In this document: positions 23,840-37,425 of the stretch, piece by piece | Layout: each line of letters begins with the position of its first letter | Numbering within the stretch: the stretch's first letter is position 1 | NCBI RefSeq assembly: GCF_021018895.1 | Contig: NC_079372.1 | Coordinates: 22,061,737-22,125,736, forward strand | Origin: Seriola aureovittata | Lineage: Eukaryota > Chordata > Actinopteri > Carangiformes > Carangidae | Direction: 5' to 3' | DNA: 64,000 bases | The notes under the pieces: model-generated | Databases searched by the model: none | The model's input: the letters and a program-made list of their open reading frames with translations, nothing else | Told to the model about the DNA's origin: nothing | Position numbers and translations under genes: made by a program

Positions 23840-25989
23840 TATAACCGCAACATCCTGTCATTTGTTTTTCTTCCCTTTTCTTTTCCCTTCCCGTCGTGTT
23901 TCTTTTTTATTCCTCCTCTAGAAGCTTCTCTTGTTCCTTCACAGCGCCTGTTCTTGTTTTGCTGGAGGTGTTTGTGCATGTGTAGCCAGAGCAAGAACTA
24001 AAAACCAAGATGGCAGCAAGACTGACCTGGAGAGTTTGACCTGAAGCTGCTCTTTCAATGACCCCACATTTTAGTGGCCACTCGGTCTCCCTGTGAGCCA
24101 CATGGTTTTTAGTAAATTTACCTTTGTTTTTTACGGCGTCTTCGCTTTGCTTGTCTCTGTTGTGTCTCTGCCCACCCCCCACCACTGAGCCGTCAGGGCC
24201 AGAATGCGGCGGAACAACAAACCCAAATAGTGGCTATAAACTTCAGACTTGTTTATGGCAAGGGTCTGCTTGCTCACCTCTTAGTGAACCCCTGCAACAG
24301 ACACCACTGTCCCCTCTAATCGGGCAACGCGACCCCAACTTCACCCTGCCCAACCAGCCCTTTGGACGACTTCAATGGGACTGCAGTCCTTTTTACTCTC
24401 ACACAACTGCAGTCTACAGCAGTATCATTCAACACTTCCTCCATTCCCCAGTTTACCACTCCATTTATCTGATTTAATCAGCCTATTGTCCATATGGTTT
24501 GACCCATTTTAAACAGAGATCCCACTGTATTGCCGTTAAGAAGACCCCTCATTAGCCGCCTTTGCTTGTTTACACAATGATGCCACTGCCATGTGTGATA
24601 TTTAAATAGCATGCTGCCGTTCAGGAATCAGAGGCTTGATGTGTAGCACAACATAAAGGTGGAACAACAACGCCCCTCCCGTTCTGCTTTGTACCTTTTA
24701 TACAGAACAGTGATTCGGAATAAAGGTGCAACGTTCCTGCTTTGAACAGGTTGTGTAAAAGGGTCCAAAGTAAGTTAGTATTTGATGATTTTTGCGCCGA
24801 TTTTTGTGTGTGAGTTGCCTATATTGGCAAACTGATAAATCCAACCTTGTCAGTATATTATTAACTCTCAAGGTACGCCCAGGCAAGGCCACAAGACACA
24901 GCTTTATGCCACATTGTCGGCTGAATAAATGTTTTCCCAGCTGAATTGTGGGGCCTCATAATGCTGAAGATCTTGGTGTGTTTGGATGGGTGACAGTCCA
25001 TATTTGAGGATAAAAAAGTTTGACTCAGATCACAGGTGAGCTGGGATGATGACTGGCATTGAGTGGTATCATCCGGTGCTGTGAAATCTCTGCCAAGATG
25101 GTGGTGGTTGGCTCTGGGGAGGCTGGCACATCGATTGCGTGTGTGCGTGGTTTATGGGTGGAAGTGGGCGCTCAGTCTGGCAGCAGCTTTTGCGTTTTTA
25201 GAAACAAGCTGGTTTTGTGGAATATTTTGGAAAAGAAAAATTGCTGGTGCCAAAGCCTTACACTTTGAACGTTCAATTTGCGGAAAGCCTTGGTTATGCG
25301 TTGTTAAGTTCCAGCAGTGGAACATGGCTACTAGTTCACCTTAATCTGCCCCACATTTCATTACCCACCACAACAATAAAGAAGGGCTGAAGGAGCAGTT
25401 GTCTGAACATTCTGACCAAACCAGATCTCCAGTTTATTACTGTCTCCCCTCGCTCCCTCATCTCATTTAATTATGCTGATTCATGAGGTCTGACCTCAGC
25501 TGTGACCCACGGTTTTAATATCGCTTCCCTATGCCATTGATTGGAGGGAGTTTAGGGTGTCTGTGGTTCCTTAAGAGCCAAACAAAATCATCTGACCATC
25601 ATTCTGTCTTTTTCCCCCATAGCTCTGCGTGGAAATATGCGGTAATTGTCTCAGCTCCTCTTACTTACTTAAAGTGCGTCTGTTTGGGTTGGTGCGAGGT
25701 TATAGCTGTTGAGATTTTAATCTGCTCACCGAGCCATCTGCTGCTGTCGTTGGGGCAGCATATCTCGGGGATTAAATCAGAGGTTTGTGCTGCACGTGAG
25801 ATGCTCCTCATGCACGCCGCCACACTGTGAGATACCCTCCATGACACACGCACTTATCCAGCCACAACAAAAACAAATGACACGTTCTGTCGAGCAGATA
25901 CTGCCAATGCATACACATGAATGAACGCACACATGTTCAGCAATGCAAGAGCGGCGAATGTGGGCCACTGCCACTTTCCCTGCAGCTCA

Positions 25990-26165
25990 GATTGCCAAAC
26001 GACTCTCCGCCGCCTGCAGCTAAAGGCCCTGATTACCATTTTATTACGGCATGTCATTATTTTGATGCTATCAATGGAAATGAATTGGCCGACAATTGAT
26101 TTACAATAACTGTCCCCTCCACTATGCGGGCCCTCAGGGAGCCTCTGGTGCTCATTGATTCATTC
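25990..26165. promoter_or_regulatory. candidate conserved non-coding element
   Basis: The block is free of simple repeats. It has dense homeodomain and SOX-like motifs (gattaccattttattacgg, gtcattattttgatg, atcaatggaaatg, gacaattgattt), the appearance of a vertebrate developmental enhancer. No alignment was possible. Confidence 0.3.
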
Positions 26166-26330
26166 CTCCTGTACTCTCTGTCTGACTGGCTCTAACGAGG
26201 CTTTCACCTATCATTGGCTACCTTACTTCAACATGACACAGATTGGATTCACTGCTAGATTTCAGTAGAGTCATGGTTGGCCTTTCTCAGGAAAGATCCA
26301 CTAGACCTTTCTAGCTGGAACTGCGAAATT

Positions 26331-26444
26331 GCATTTCTCTGTGGACTGAGCTCTGATACTTTCCCACTATTAATAAAGAACTCAGACCTGTTTTATAATC
26401 AAAACAGACATGGAAATCTCACTTTATACAATATGGGGCCTTCG
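26331..26444 (-). mobile_element. AAAGGTCCCATAT-type MITE, terminal fragment
   Basis: It reads gcatttctctgtggactgag to ctttatacaatatggggcct, matching the last 115 bp of the minus-oriented copies. Confidence 0.7.
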
Positions 26445-29400
26445 AATGCAAATTTTTAGATTGACTTTTTTTTCTATTTAGTGTGTTACTATTTTAACTT
26501 GTATAAACCCAATCAGCAGTGATGTGGCTGAGTTGGCATGTTTCTATGTGTTCGTGTGGCTGCTGGTGAAATTGTTCAACACACTTATTGGAGGGAGAAG
26601 AAGAAGAAAAAAAAAACTCCCAGCTGGCCACAGGGCATGCAGAACATCATTAGTGCCAAGTGTCTGAAAGCTGTCGAAAACATTCCCATCACAGCACAAC
26701 TGGAGTGCTCACTAACAACCCAGACCATTATGCCTCCTCTGCTCGAGTAAGCCAGCAGCAGACTGAGCCCTGCAGACATTGAGATGTGTCTTAGGTGCAT
26801 GCAGCACATGTGCAGTGGCAACCATTTTCTCTTACCTTAGTCGAGTGTGTCATGACTCTCAATGGAGAGTCTCTCGCCTCGGAAAAAAAATGCATGTGAC
26901 AGTTTGGGGACTTCGCTTGTTTTTTTTCGCTTAAAACACCTTCACAGATGTAGCGGTGGACGGAGCACCTCGCGCTCTCTGCCCTGTCCCCTGTGGGATA
27001 TTTTTGAAGTGTTAGTCTGCAGTTTAATGACTTGTAATAGCCACCTACTCCTGCTGAAGCATTACAGGAACATGGCTGCCTGGTGTCTCTTTCTTAAAGG
27101 TCTCCAAGCAACACTTAGCTGTAGCAGAACGCGACCTGATATCTCTTGCTGAAACACTTCTCCCCTGGGATTGCTAACTTCCTGTCTGACAGGCTTCCAT
27201 TTACATACTTGTTTGTTTTGGGTAAGTTCAGCCTCTCTATCTTTTTTCAGTGGTCTGGAAGTGAGATGTAAAATGCTGTTAAAACATCACATGCTCAGAT
27301 GCAGTATTAGCAACTGAAAGTGGACCAGCAGTGGTAAAAACAAAATACATGAACCCTCTCATCTCCATACCATTAGACTGTCTGAGTGAAGGGAAAGCAA
27401 TCACCGGCCACGCTCAGGTGTATTCACTTGACAGATACTCTAATTGCAAGAGCTTTTAACTGATGCAAATGCTGCTAATGCTAATCCTGATGCCACTCAC
27501 GTCTGCTCTGATGATACAACAGTATTTACTGTGTTATAGCTGCTTGTCACAGGCAGGTCAGCAGGCTGGCAGTGGCTGCTCTGACAGCTGCTTGACTGCG
27601 TAGTGCTCTGAATGTGAAGGGAACCGGAAGGGGCTGTCTGTAGCACCGCTGCCACTCTTAAGCAGGGGTCTGCATACTGAACCTGCAGTACTTTTCACAG
27701 GGTTTTGTGCTTGTTTCTCACAGTCCCAGAGTCCTTAAGCTGCTATTTTGAAAACTTTCACTGAGGAGCAGCCTCGTCTGGACACTCTGCCATAAAAGCC
27801 CAGATCAGTGGAGTGAGTTCTCCCATCTCCACACAGGATCTCTGGAGCTCACACATTATGACCACCGGGTTCTTGGGCACCTCTCTTACCAAGACCCTTC
27901 TCCCCAGATTGCTCCGTTTGCAAGAGTCCTGGTTGTTCAAGACTTCTTCCAATTAAGATTTATGGAGGCGACTGTGTTCTTTGGAACCTGCAATCGATTG
28001 CATTTGGGTGGACTTGAATCAAGATGGAGAAACATCTCAAAGATGATCAAGAGAAATAGACAGCACCTGATTTTCTTTTCCACCCCCACCCCCCCCCCAC
28101 ACACACACACACACTTGTTTTTCTCTGTCTCTCCACATAATAACACTTGAAGACCACAGCTTGCATCAAAGCAGCCAGCATGTGTAAGAGCTTGTTTCTC
28201 CATCTTAGATGATGGGCTCAGCATGGTGCTTGTATTGACCCGCCATGTCTGCAAATGCATTAGTGCTTGGCCCACTTACTGCCCTACTACAACAAACATG
28301 GCCATCAGGAGACACAGCCACTGTTTTGTGCAGCATACAGGGAGCTTCTGACTGCTTATGAAGACCCAGTGTGTTCAGTGGTTTGTCTTAAAAAGCAGCA
28401 GGCAGGCCCAGGCGGCAGGGCCTGGTGAGGAGAGTGACAGTGGCTAGTCATGGTGTTTGAATCAGCCTGACCTAATCCCATCCCACAGACAGGAAGGAAA
28501 AGGAGTGTAGCCTCTGGCCGTGTGAGCTGTGATCTCTCAAAGACTAGTTGTTTTGAGTATAGCGAGGGGTTGGTCACCAGACCAGCAGTAGGAGGAATTG
28601 CTGAGAAACAACATGGCTGAAGGGGAGCTTGTAATCTTTACAAGCTTTACTTTCTACAACTGATCTTATCACTTCTGATATTTTTGGATAGAAGCTACTT
28701 ATGCACAGACAAAATCTTACAAACTCAGCTGTCACCACTGGATTCAAGTGGAGAGAACAACCACTGAGAATTGATTTAGAATGACCGTTCCTCAAACGTA
28801 CTCAGGAAGTTTTTCCAGTGTGAACACCAAAAGCGAAGACCAACGAACTAATCCTAGAAACAATCACTCTTGCAGCGTCTGTTACAAACACTTACACCCG
28901 GTGGTTTGCCATGAGTTTCCCATGTAGATTACATGGGTTCAAAGCTTTAACCCTGCTGGCCCTTGGTCAAGATGCACAGGGGGAAATAACTTTCTTATAT
29001 GCGAGGAGCTGTGGTTTTTAATCAAAGGGATTGAACAGATAATGGCCATAGGGCTTAACTATCATTGCTGACCTCCTCTGGTGTCAGACCCTCAAAGAGT
29101 CCTAATCCCTCCGCATCCTTCCCCGATCACTCCATCCCACACGTCTTGACCAGAGCATGCTTCGGGCAAAACACATCCAGCGTTACAGAGTTGAGCTGCA
29201 AAAGGAAAAGTGGTGGATTTACTTGTGCAAACTCCTGTCACTGCAGCAGACATGCGCGGTGAGGTGGAATGTGGAAACAAGTTCCACTTCATACATTAGA
29301 AATAAAACAAATTCTCCCTTCATCCACTCACTGTGTTAACCTTGAACACGAGCTGTAAACATAGACGCGTGTGGCTGAACCAGATAGTCACACATATATT

Positions 29401-31137
29401 GAGTCATTCATTCTGAGTCAGTGACCTGCATTGTTCACTGCGGCCCGCCACTCCTGCAGGTGCACTTGCGTGGACGTGGTTGTAAGAGGACCCTCACACA
29501 TTGTTAGATTCACACCTTCCATTATCCTCTAAAGCATCATATCACCTTCGCTGTCTCTAGTGCTGGAGGCTTGTTTATGTTATCAACAATTCATTTACAG
29601 CTACTGAGTCACAGCAGACCACTGTGCATTATCATCCCATGAGCCTTTTTATTTACAGTGTATTGTAGCTGTGTCCTGCAAGCTTTGACTGAACTGAAAA
29701 TCAAGGCTTACAGGTCCTTTGCACTATGGAACCAGTTAATCCCCAGCACATTATTCAGCATTCATATGATGATGAGCTGCTGCCATCTCTTATATACTCA
29801 ACAGACAGTATTAATATCATTTTAATGAGGCCTAAGAGAAAAACAAGATGAGTGAGACAACAAAAGAACAAGGCTGGACTCGAATACTACAGCCCTGAGT
29901 AATTCACTTGTTACAGTTTACCTGTCTGTCTTGTCAAACTACTCTTCACCACCATATCAGTGACAGCGGTGCTGCTTCTTTATTCATGAATCACTCAATG
30001 GAGCGTTGCAATAAAAGTTTAAGATGTCATAATGGAATTTTCATTGTTTATGATGCATTGTCGCCATGGTGAAACTGTGGCGGTGAACCACAGACGGCTG
30101 CATGTAGGGGAAACACTACGTCTTACTCCAGCTCAGCAGATAATGTATGTAATGTCGGCAGCTTTTATGAAGCCGCATCTTTATCAACCCCCCCCCCCCC
30201 TTTCCTCCAGCTGTAGGTGTCAGTGAGATAGAGACAGAAAGGGCAAGAGAGAGGTTAAGACTGTAATTGGTGGTCTGTCCCGGCCCCTGGTAGTGGAGGG
30301 CTCCAGGGATGAGGCTTTAGCGGGCGTAATGATGCCTGTAAGATGAGAGGGGATTTGACTGAAGCCCCCACCCTCAGTTAAATCCCCCTCATCCTCCTCT
30401 CTGACAGGAGGATCCATGCACAGCAAACTGCCAGTGCACATGATCACAAGGACACATGATGCACGCACAACATGGCAAACCCTTATTATCCACTGTCCCG
30501 TCCCATTTTAGGAAGTCCACCCAGGCCTGTTACTAAAAACGACAAATGTCAATGGGTAGATAGATAGATACAAGTAGGGAACACAACAAACTCTTCATGT
30601 CAGATTTCAAAATTACAACCTGACATCATTCCAGAGACCCTAAACCTGTTAATCCTCTGAGATTAGTGAAAACATCATGCAGGAAGAGAGTGTGTGTTCA
30701 AAGGATGAGGGTGTCAGGGAGCACCTAGTCATCTGTTTTGTTTGGGGTGTCCATCTTAGTGCAGTTAAGAAGGGTTGAGAGTTTGTTTTAGGTGTTGGGA
30801 TGTGATTTATCATTATGGGATGAGGCCTGTGTCTGCAGCTCCGCTCTGCTGCTGGGAGCTCCTTTGATGTGTGAGAGCAGGCGGGTCTGCTTTTTTTTTT
30901 TTTTTTTTTGGTGTGTTTGCATTTGTGTGTACGTGCGCATAAGTTAGTGTGACTTAAAACAAGTGTGGAAACATACACGTATGTGTGTGTGGCTGCGTGC
31001 GCGTGTGTTTGCACAGCACTCTTAGCGAGTTTGTCACATGTTAAAGCATCTGCTGCAGTGCAGGCTGGACCGGGGTACCCGAAATGCCTGCTGGTGTTCC
31101 AGTGCCCCATAAGTAATACTTAGAAATCAAACTGCCA

Positions 31138-31153
31138 GTGTGTGTGTGTGTGT

Positions 31154-31192
<39 letters not shown>
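31138..31192. repeat. (GT)n microsatellite
   Basis: About 27 units with one CT interruption. Confidence 0.95.
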
Positions 31193-31194
<2 letters not shown>

Positions 31195-31820
31195 CCCTCC
31201 ATGCCAGCTGGCAGCAGCCGCCATGCCCACACACACACCCCCCAGTGCTATTTATGTATTTGCTCAGCCATGCGACTTAACCCTTTCACAAGCAACCTCA
31301 ACCTCAGGGCACGTTACACTCCAAGCAGAAATCTGCCCTATGCCCCGCATTCCCCCGACCCTGCGCACACACAGACACACTGCTCCCCTTGTTACCCATA
31401 ATTCACATCTGGCCTCCTTTTAAACAGGGCGGCTTTTTGCACCAATGCAAGGAAAAGAGCCATCAGCAGATTCCTCCTCACTCGCGCCTCCCTACGACCT
31501 TCCTCCACGCAGAAAGCGTCGTTTACGAGGCTGTAAATGCAGGAATTTTCTTCTCTCCTCTGCTATTCCACAGCTCTGATGCCAAACACAATTCTGGCTC
31601 ATCACAGACTTTACCAATCAACCCAAATTATGAAAAGCGTTAGATAATAAAACTGTGAGAATTGTATAAACTGAACAGCAGGTCTTTGATTTTTAACCAC
31701 AAACAGAAATACAGTATGGCTGAAGGAAATGGTTTTCATCAGCACCAGTTAGTGTAACGGTTTAGGTTGTCATCTAATATTATTAACTAGTAAGCATTCA
31801 GACGTCTGTACATGAGACTG

Positions 31821-31821
<1 letters not shown>

Positions 31822-31874
<53 letters not shown>
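31822..31874. repeat. (CA)n microsatellite
   Basis: About 26 uninterrupted units. Confidence 0.95.
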
Positions 31875-31876
<2 letters not shown>

Positions 31877-32192
31877 TCAATGGGAAATGTCCATTAGTGT
31901 ATAAGCAGGGATTAGAACAACTTTAAAAATGGAGCAAATTGAGTTATCCTGCTTTTAGATGGCTCTTAAACATTTGTTGTCTAAGATCATAAAGGGGACA
32001 TTAAATTCTTTTCTTGGCGTCTTTTGACGATTTCGAGACCGGCCCGGTCTAAAAGCAAAGTTGCGGACATAAACAGAAGCGGCCATGTTATAAGAATACA
32101 TGAACATGCTGTATGATGAGGTTGATATTAGCTGATCATACATTTGTGTTGGTGTATAGTTATGTTATTTTAAGGTCTAATTTGAGGAACTT

Positions 32193-32545
32193 TTATAGGT
32201 TCCATATTATATAAAGTGAGTTTTCCATATGTTTTTTGATTATAAAGCAGGTCTAGGTTCTATATTTATACTGTGAAAGTATCAAAGCACTCAGTCCCCA
32301 GAGAAACGCACACAGCCTGTATTCAAAAAGTGAGCCTTAAAACGAGCTGTCAGGCCCTCCGTAACTTTGTGATGTCACAACAAAGCACACTGCACTCAGT
32401 CATGCCCCAACCCCCGCCTACCTGGACAAAGTATCCAACCTTGCAGGATTTGGTTTCTCTGAGTGTTTACCTGAAATCTGATATATATTTTATTTGATCA
32501 CTGAGTAAACAGTCGGCCAATCAGAAGAGAAGCTCAGAGACAGAC
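32193..32545 (+). mobile_element. AAAGGTCCCATAT-type MITE, 3'-truncated
   Basis: It starts ttataggttccatattatat and keeps gattataaagcaggtctagg, cacacagcctgtattcaaa, tgatgtcacaacaaagc and cggccaatcagaagaga. It stops just after the first arm of the central palindrome. Confidence 0.75.
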
Positions 32546-34587
32546 AGCCCTGACAAAGTTTATTTTACACTGCAAAATTTAAATAATTTTCCTATACACT
32601 ATCATCACTCCTAAATGTTGGTATTGGCCTCTACTGAAAATAGTCAAATTTAAAGATAAAGCACATCGCAGGCCAGATATGCGGAGGGTCAGTATAGTAG
32701 TAAGTTGTCAGTATAGCTTGTTATAAATGTTAGTTGCATATGATCCGTATAAAAACAGCAAAAGCCAAGAAAGGGATGGAAAAGGAAAAGCCATGGAAAA
32801 GTCCAGCTGTATTTACTTACCCCCACCTCCCACCCTCCCCCCTTCGTTCTCCATTTTACGTTTCTGAGCTTTCCGTCTACTTGGTGGGCCGATCCCTGGC
32901 TCTCTCCGGCTGAGGGGAGCTACTCTCTCACCATTCCCACGGAAAGAGTTGCCAAAGCAAATTTGGCGAAAGGAAATGGAGACCCTGCTCCCTTCCCAAA
33001 GCTCCCAATCTCTTCCCTTTCCTTCTCTTTGTGTGTGTGTGTGTGTTCATGTGTGTGTGTCCCCATGTGTATGTGTATTCAGAACTGTTCTGCATGGCCT
33101 CCAGGCAGCAGTGTGAAGGCCTGCGGTACGAGAGGAGTCATTCGTTGTCTTCTCTCTCATTACTCTTACTTACACTTTGTTTTTCCGTGCATATCACTGC
33201 TGTCACGTGAAACTTGTGAAACAACACTTTTGATGATTTCCATGTTCGGACTTGAATTGTTAAAATTCTGTGGCTAATGGAAGCGTGTAAGAGCCGTCAG
33301 ATGGTGGGGGAGCTAAAAACAAGGCTGCCTGTCTTCACTTCCTTTTTTGATAAGCAGCAGTTTTATCTGAGAAATCCTCTGTTTGTGTGTCTGACTGTCG
33401 CTCTGTGCTCAGACTTGATCCCTTGCCACAGACTGTTTATTCTTCTCTTGTTTCTGTTCTTTTTTCTTCCCTTCTTCACCTCTCAATCCTTCCCTCTATA
33501 TTCACCGATGTGTTTGGGAAAGGGCCCTCCTTTCCTTTTGAGACCCAGGAACTTATTTAGCCTCTTGTCTTCTCAGTTGTGACAACAGCATTGTGTAGCA
33601 TAGCATAGCTCCCTAGTGAGGACTTGTAATGGTGGTTGCTAAGCTAATTTAGCATAGAGTTCCACAGGAATGAATCCTAAAACCCAGAAATAAGATAGCA
33701 TTTTAGTTCTTCAGAGTTTATTTTCTGCAGTAATCCAAAAGAAAAAAACCCTATTGACCTTTTGTTGAGAGAACCAGCGTGATGCTAACATCCTGGTTAG
33801 CCCATAAAAATACATCATCCCTGTGGCACTCTATCACTTTCACTTTAATGTTCCATACCCACCTGTCACCTGTACTTCCTTTTATGGCCTGATGTTTAAA
33901 TATAGGAAACAAACACTCACTATTCACCATTGCTGGAAAGAGTTTTAAGAGTGCTCAGATGCTCAGGCACATTCCAGTTGGAGACACATCTCTTTCATTC
34001 GATGTAAAGCTCTAGAGCATAGATATTTTTTACACCCTTTTGACCCAATCAAAGACACATTTCATCACATATTGACAGGTTATGTTTCCTGGCAGTTGTT
34101 TTTTTTATCAGTTGTTTCAAGTCTTTAACTTTTAGCCTGGCTGGTGACAGCGGCTCCGGGAGGCTTCTCCTGTGTTTTGTCTACCAGCCTCTCCGGACTC
34201 TTCCTGGAAGTGGAGACCTCAGGAACAACAGCAGACCCAGATGCCATAAAACTTTCTGGGAAATAAAAAAATCCTCCAATGTAAATGTTGAAATAAGAAA
34301 GGAACTGAGCATTACACTGTCCCCCCAGGAAAACACTGGGAGGTGACAGGAGAACTGGCATGTTTAGTCGGAGCAGCAGTATCAATACAAGCTGTTTTTT
34401 TTTTTTTTTTTTACTAGGACTGTGGAAACACAGTGTCTTTTTGTTTTTCTTTCAAGTAGCAGGGGAATGCAGGAGAAGCTTCCCTTCTAATGGGATAAAT
34501 GATGGGTTTATGTGAGGGGAGGTGGTACAGGCAGGTACTGCTGGGGCCTCCTCTCTGAATACAGCTACCTGATAGTCTGAACATCTG

Positions 34588-34696
<109 letters not shown>

Positions 34697-35210
34697 ATCA
34701 GTCCTGTGCTGTGCTGTTGCCCGGCAGGTGTCTTTGCCTGCGAGTCTTAACACTGTTCTCAACAAGCTCAACAAGTTAATACTCGCTTATAATTCCAAAC
34801 TTGAAGTGAATAAATACAGTTACTTATGTGCTGAGCATGGGAGAAATTTCTCATCACTAAATCAAAGTGAATATTAGATCAGTGCAGTCAGCAAACCAGT
34901 TTATCTTGAAGTCAGAACTCTGCCTCAGCAAGACTGAGGCTCTTGAATAATAACATTAATTTGATCTTTTTGCAGTGCAGTGCTGCAATGGTTTGACTGT
35001 AACTATGTAAAGTGTTTTCTTTGCTATTTACTTGACTGAAGACAGAGCACCCATTGTTCTCTGTGACTTCTCAGCCAAGGAGACGATGGTGGGATGAACT
35101 AGTTGCCAGAATTGGAGCTCTGCGTGTGTGTAACCCACAAACGCACAGTCGAGGAATCTCACTTGAGCGAGCAGCCACGGTGCTCGGTGTATTTTTATCC
35201 CGTATGTCCG

Positions 35211-35218
<8 letters not shown>

Positions 35219-35252
<34 letters not shown>
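35219..35252. repeat. (CA)n microsatellite
   Basis: About 16 units after a short CT run. Confidence 0.95.
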
Positions 35253-35255
<3 letters not shown>

Positions 35256-37009
35256 AGCGAGTGTCATTCTGACTTGAGAAATTAGCATAGACAGGTGGTA
35301 AATTCAACAGCTCACCTTCCCAACACTGCTCACAACAATTCACTGCTCAGACCTCAGGGGGAAACTAAAGTGCTTCAGCTTGTTTGTTTGCTGCAAGGCC
35401 AACAGCTAATGAATTCAGCCTTGAACCTGAGCGTCCCCAGTCAGTCAGCCTGTTTTTTTTTTTTGCATAAGCAGTGGAATGACATGCTGTCTGACACCTG
35501 TTTGTTTCCCAGCATATGTGTGGGGGGTTTTTGTGACTGTTTTGTATGAGGTGAGCTAAGCTCTCACTTTGCCTCCAGGAAGGGGCCCCTCCCTTTTCCA
35601 CCACTATGGGCCCCAGCAAGACATGCAGAGAGGCTAAAGTCAGGTCACAGGCAGGGTGCGGCTCCGCTCGCCCTCCTGAGCAAAGAAACAGCAAAGAAAA
35701 CACGTTGTTTGCCCTTTCATCTTGGCCTAGTCTGGGGGGGAGTTGGGTTAGGCAACCTGTTTAGCACCATACCACTACACTGCTGCTGGTCTCTGACAGC
35801 CATGCGGTGTTGACACTGTCGCATTGTGCGGTCAAAGCAGAAATGATTTCTTGCAGTGACAAGTGGTGTTTCCAAGATTTACACGGCACTGAAAAAGTTT
35901 TCTTTCTTTTCTTTTCTTTTTTTTTTTTTAACAATTTATCATGTCACTTCTGAGCAGCTTTAACAAAAAGAAATCTTCTTTCCAGAGCTTTCAGCTACAT
36001 TTCACAGTCTTCCCCAGCTGGCAGTTTATTTTGCTTATAGAAGCGAAAGTCTTCTTAGAGGCAAGCCATGAGATCGTTAGGGAGATAACTGCTTCTTGGT
36101 GAACGCCAAACTGAACCTGAAGAACACAGTTAATCAAAAAAAAAAGTTTTCTTCTTGGTGTTATGCTCTCATTTGGTTTATGACAGCCATCTTGTTCCAT
36201 GAGAGTTTTCAGTTGCAGGCACTTTGTTTACCCATGATGCTTCTTGCAGTCTCTGTCTAACTTCTTTTGCTTGCTTTTTTTTTCTCTGCGACTGGAATCT
36301 TGCTTGTTTGTAGAGGACATCCGGTAATCTATGACACAGGAAACGCTCTCAAACAGATAGACGAGTTGGGCGGAGGGTTCGGGGGCAGACAGCAGGAGGA
36401 GGAGGAGGAGGACAAGGAGTAGGGAGGGTGTGGCAGAAAAAAAATAACAAGGAGACGGAACTGACAGATTGTATCAAGAAACAGATTCAGCGTTCTGTCA
36501 CAAGAGCAGCTCGAGTTAAAGCCGATAGGATTTGGTGGCTTTTTTTTGGGGGGGGCACTCCCGTTTTCAACAGCATGAGATGTCTACATCGTTCTCACAT
36601 CTAAACTTTCCTAAGGCGAGTTTCACCTCAGCTTGGAAATCAAGTTTTCAGAGAGTGATTGTGTAAACCATAAGGCCCGTAACAACAAGAACAACCTTTC
36701 CTCCATATTTGTTGCCTTCTTGACTTTGTTTAAGTCAAATTAAGTTGGACTTGAAATAGAAAGTAGTTGTAGCTGCGTTTCCCATTTGGGTCTTTATGTA
36801 ACAAAGGATTCTTCTTTAATCTATAATCTGCCATTTTCTTCTTCCACCAATTCCCTGGATGGAGATTGATCTGCTCCTGTATAAAATGAGCCCATAGGTC
36901 ATCTGTGCAGCAGGTTACTATGACCCATAGTTACATTTTGTTGTTAGGCGAAATCTAGCAGCCGTGGTAATTATGACAGGAGCAATGGAAAGTGCGATGA
37001 CGTAATACA

Positions 37010-37425
37010 GAGAGCGATAAAGTCCACATCAGGAGGAGGATGTGGTGGATGGATGGGTCAACAAAACACTGGAATATGACACAGGAGAGCGGTGTTCGGT
37101 TCCCATGTGAAAGTGGCAGTATATGTTGTTTCTATTCTCACGTTTTCTATTGTAACCATGACAACAAAGATTGTCTAATGTTGAGGAAGTACTTATTTTA
37201 ACCTAAATCACAAACTTTTCCTTAACCTAAACGAGCAATGACTGTTATTATAGTAACCATGGTGACGAAGATAGGTACGATGCTCTGGGTACAGTCCGCA
37301 TGTTCATTATTGGAACCATGACAACCAAGGTCCGGTACGCCTGCCGCCGTAGGTGCGGTGTTTCAGGAGATATTCCTACGAGGTTGTATCAGAGGGTTGA
37401 ATGGTTGTTCAGGTTGCGGGACTTC
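37010..37425 (+). mobile_element. dispersed repeat with tRNA-promoter-like boxes (SINE-like), copy 1
   Basis: It matches the region 60085-60520 in inverse orientation. Shared blocks include gtccacatcaggaggagga, ggatggatgggtcaac, acaggagagcggtgttcg, gtaaccatgacaacaaag and aaggtccggtacgcctgcc. A possible B box (ggtgttcggttccc, 37091-37104) and A-box-like tggtggatgg (37043-37052) lie about 40 bp apart, as in tRNA-derived SINEs. The downstream body is AACCTAA-rich. SINE identity is an inference. Similarity of the flank from about 36880 to other fish repeats suggests the element may extend upstream. Confidence 0.6.

Larger units (their letters stand above)
23040..26330. other. intronic stretch with one CA array and candidate conserved blocks
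   Basis: CA array at 23782-23839 and candidate conserved blocks at about 25430-25560 and 25990-26165. Otherwise unassigned. Confidence 0.5.
26445..32192. other. intronic stretch, mostly unassigned
   Basis: C/CA run at 28082-28114, T(20) at about 30891-30909, GT array at 31138-31192 and CA array at 31822-31874. I recognise no exon or transposon over these 5.7 kb. Confidence 0.5.

Noticed and set aside
24124..24477. 117-codon open frame on the + strand
   Set aside because: The residues are Pro/Ser/Leu-rich with no family resemblance. There is no coding evidence beyond being open.
25030..25045. Second recursive splice candidate (cacaggtgagc)
   Set aside because: There is no pyrimidine tract or clean AG-free zone upstream. 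The same applies to the ag/gt words at 3419, 21815 and 61075.
27200..27260. Possible small exon near cttttttcagtggtctgg
   Set aside because: The acceptor looks fair, but no matching donor, open phase or homology follows.
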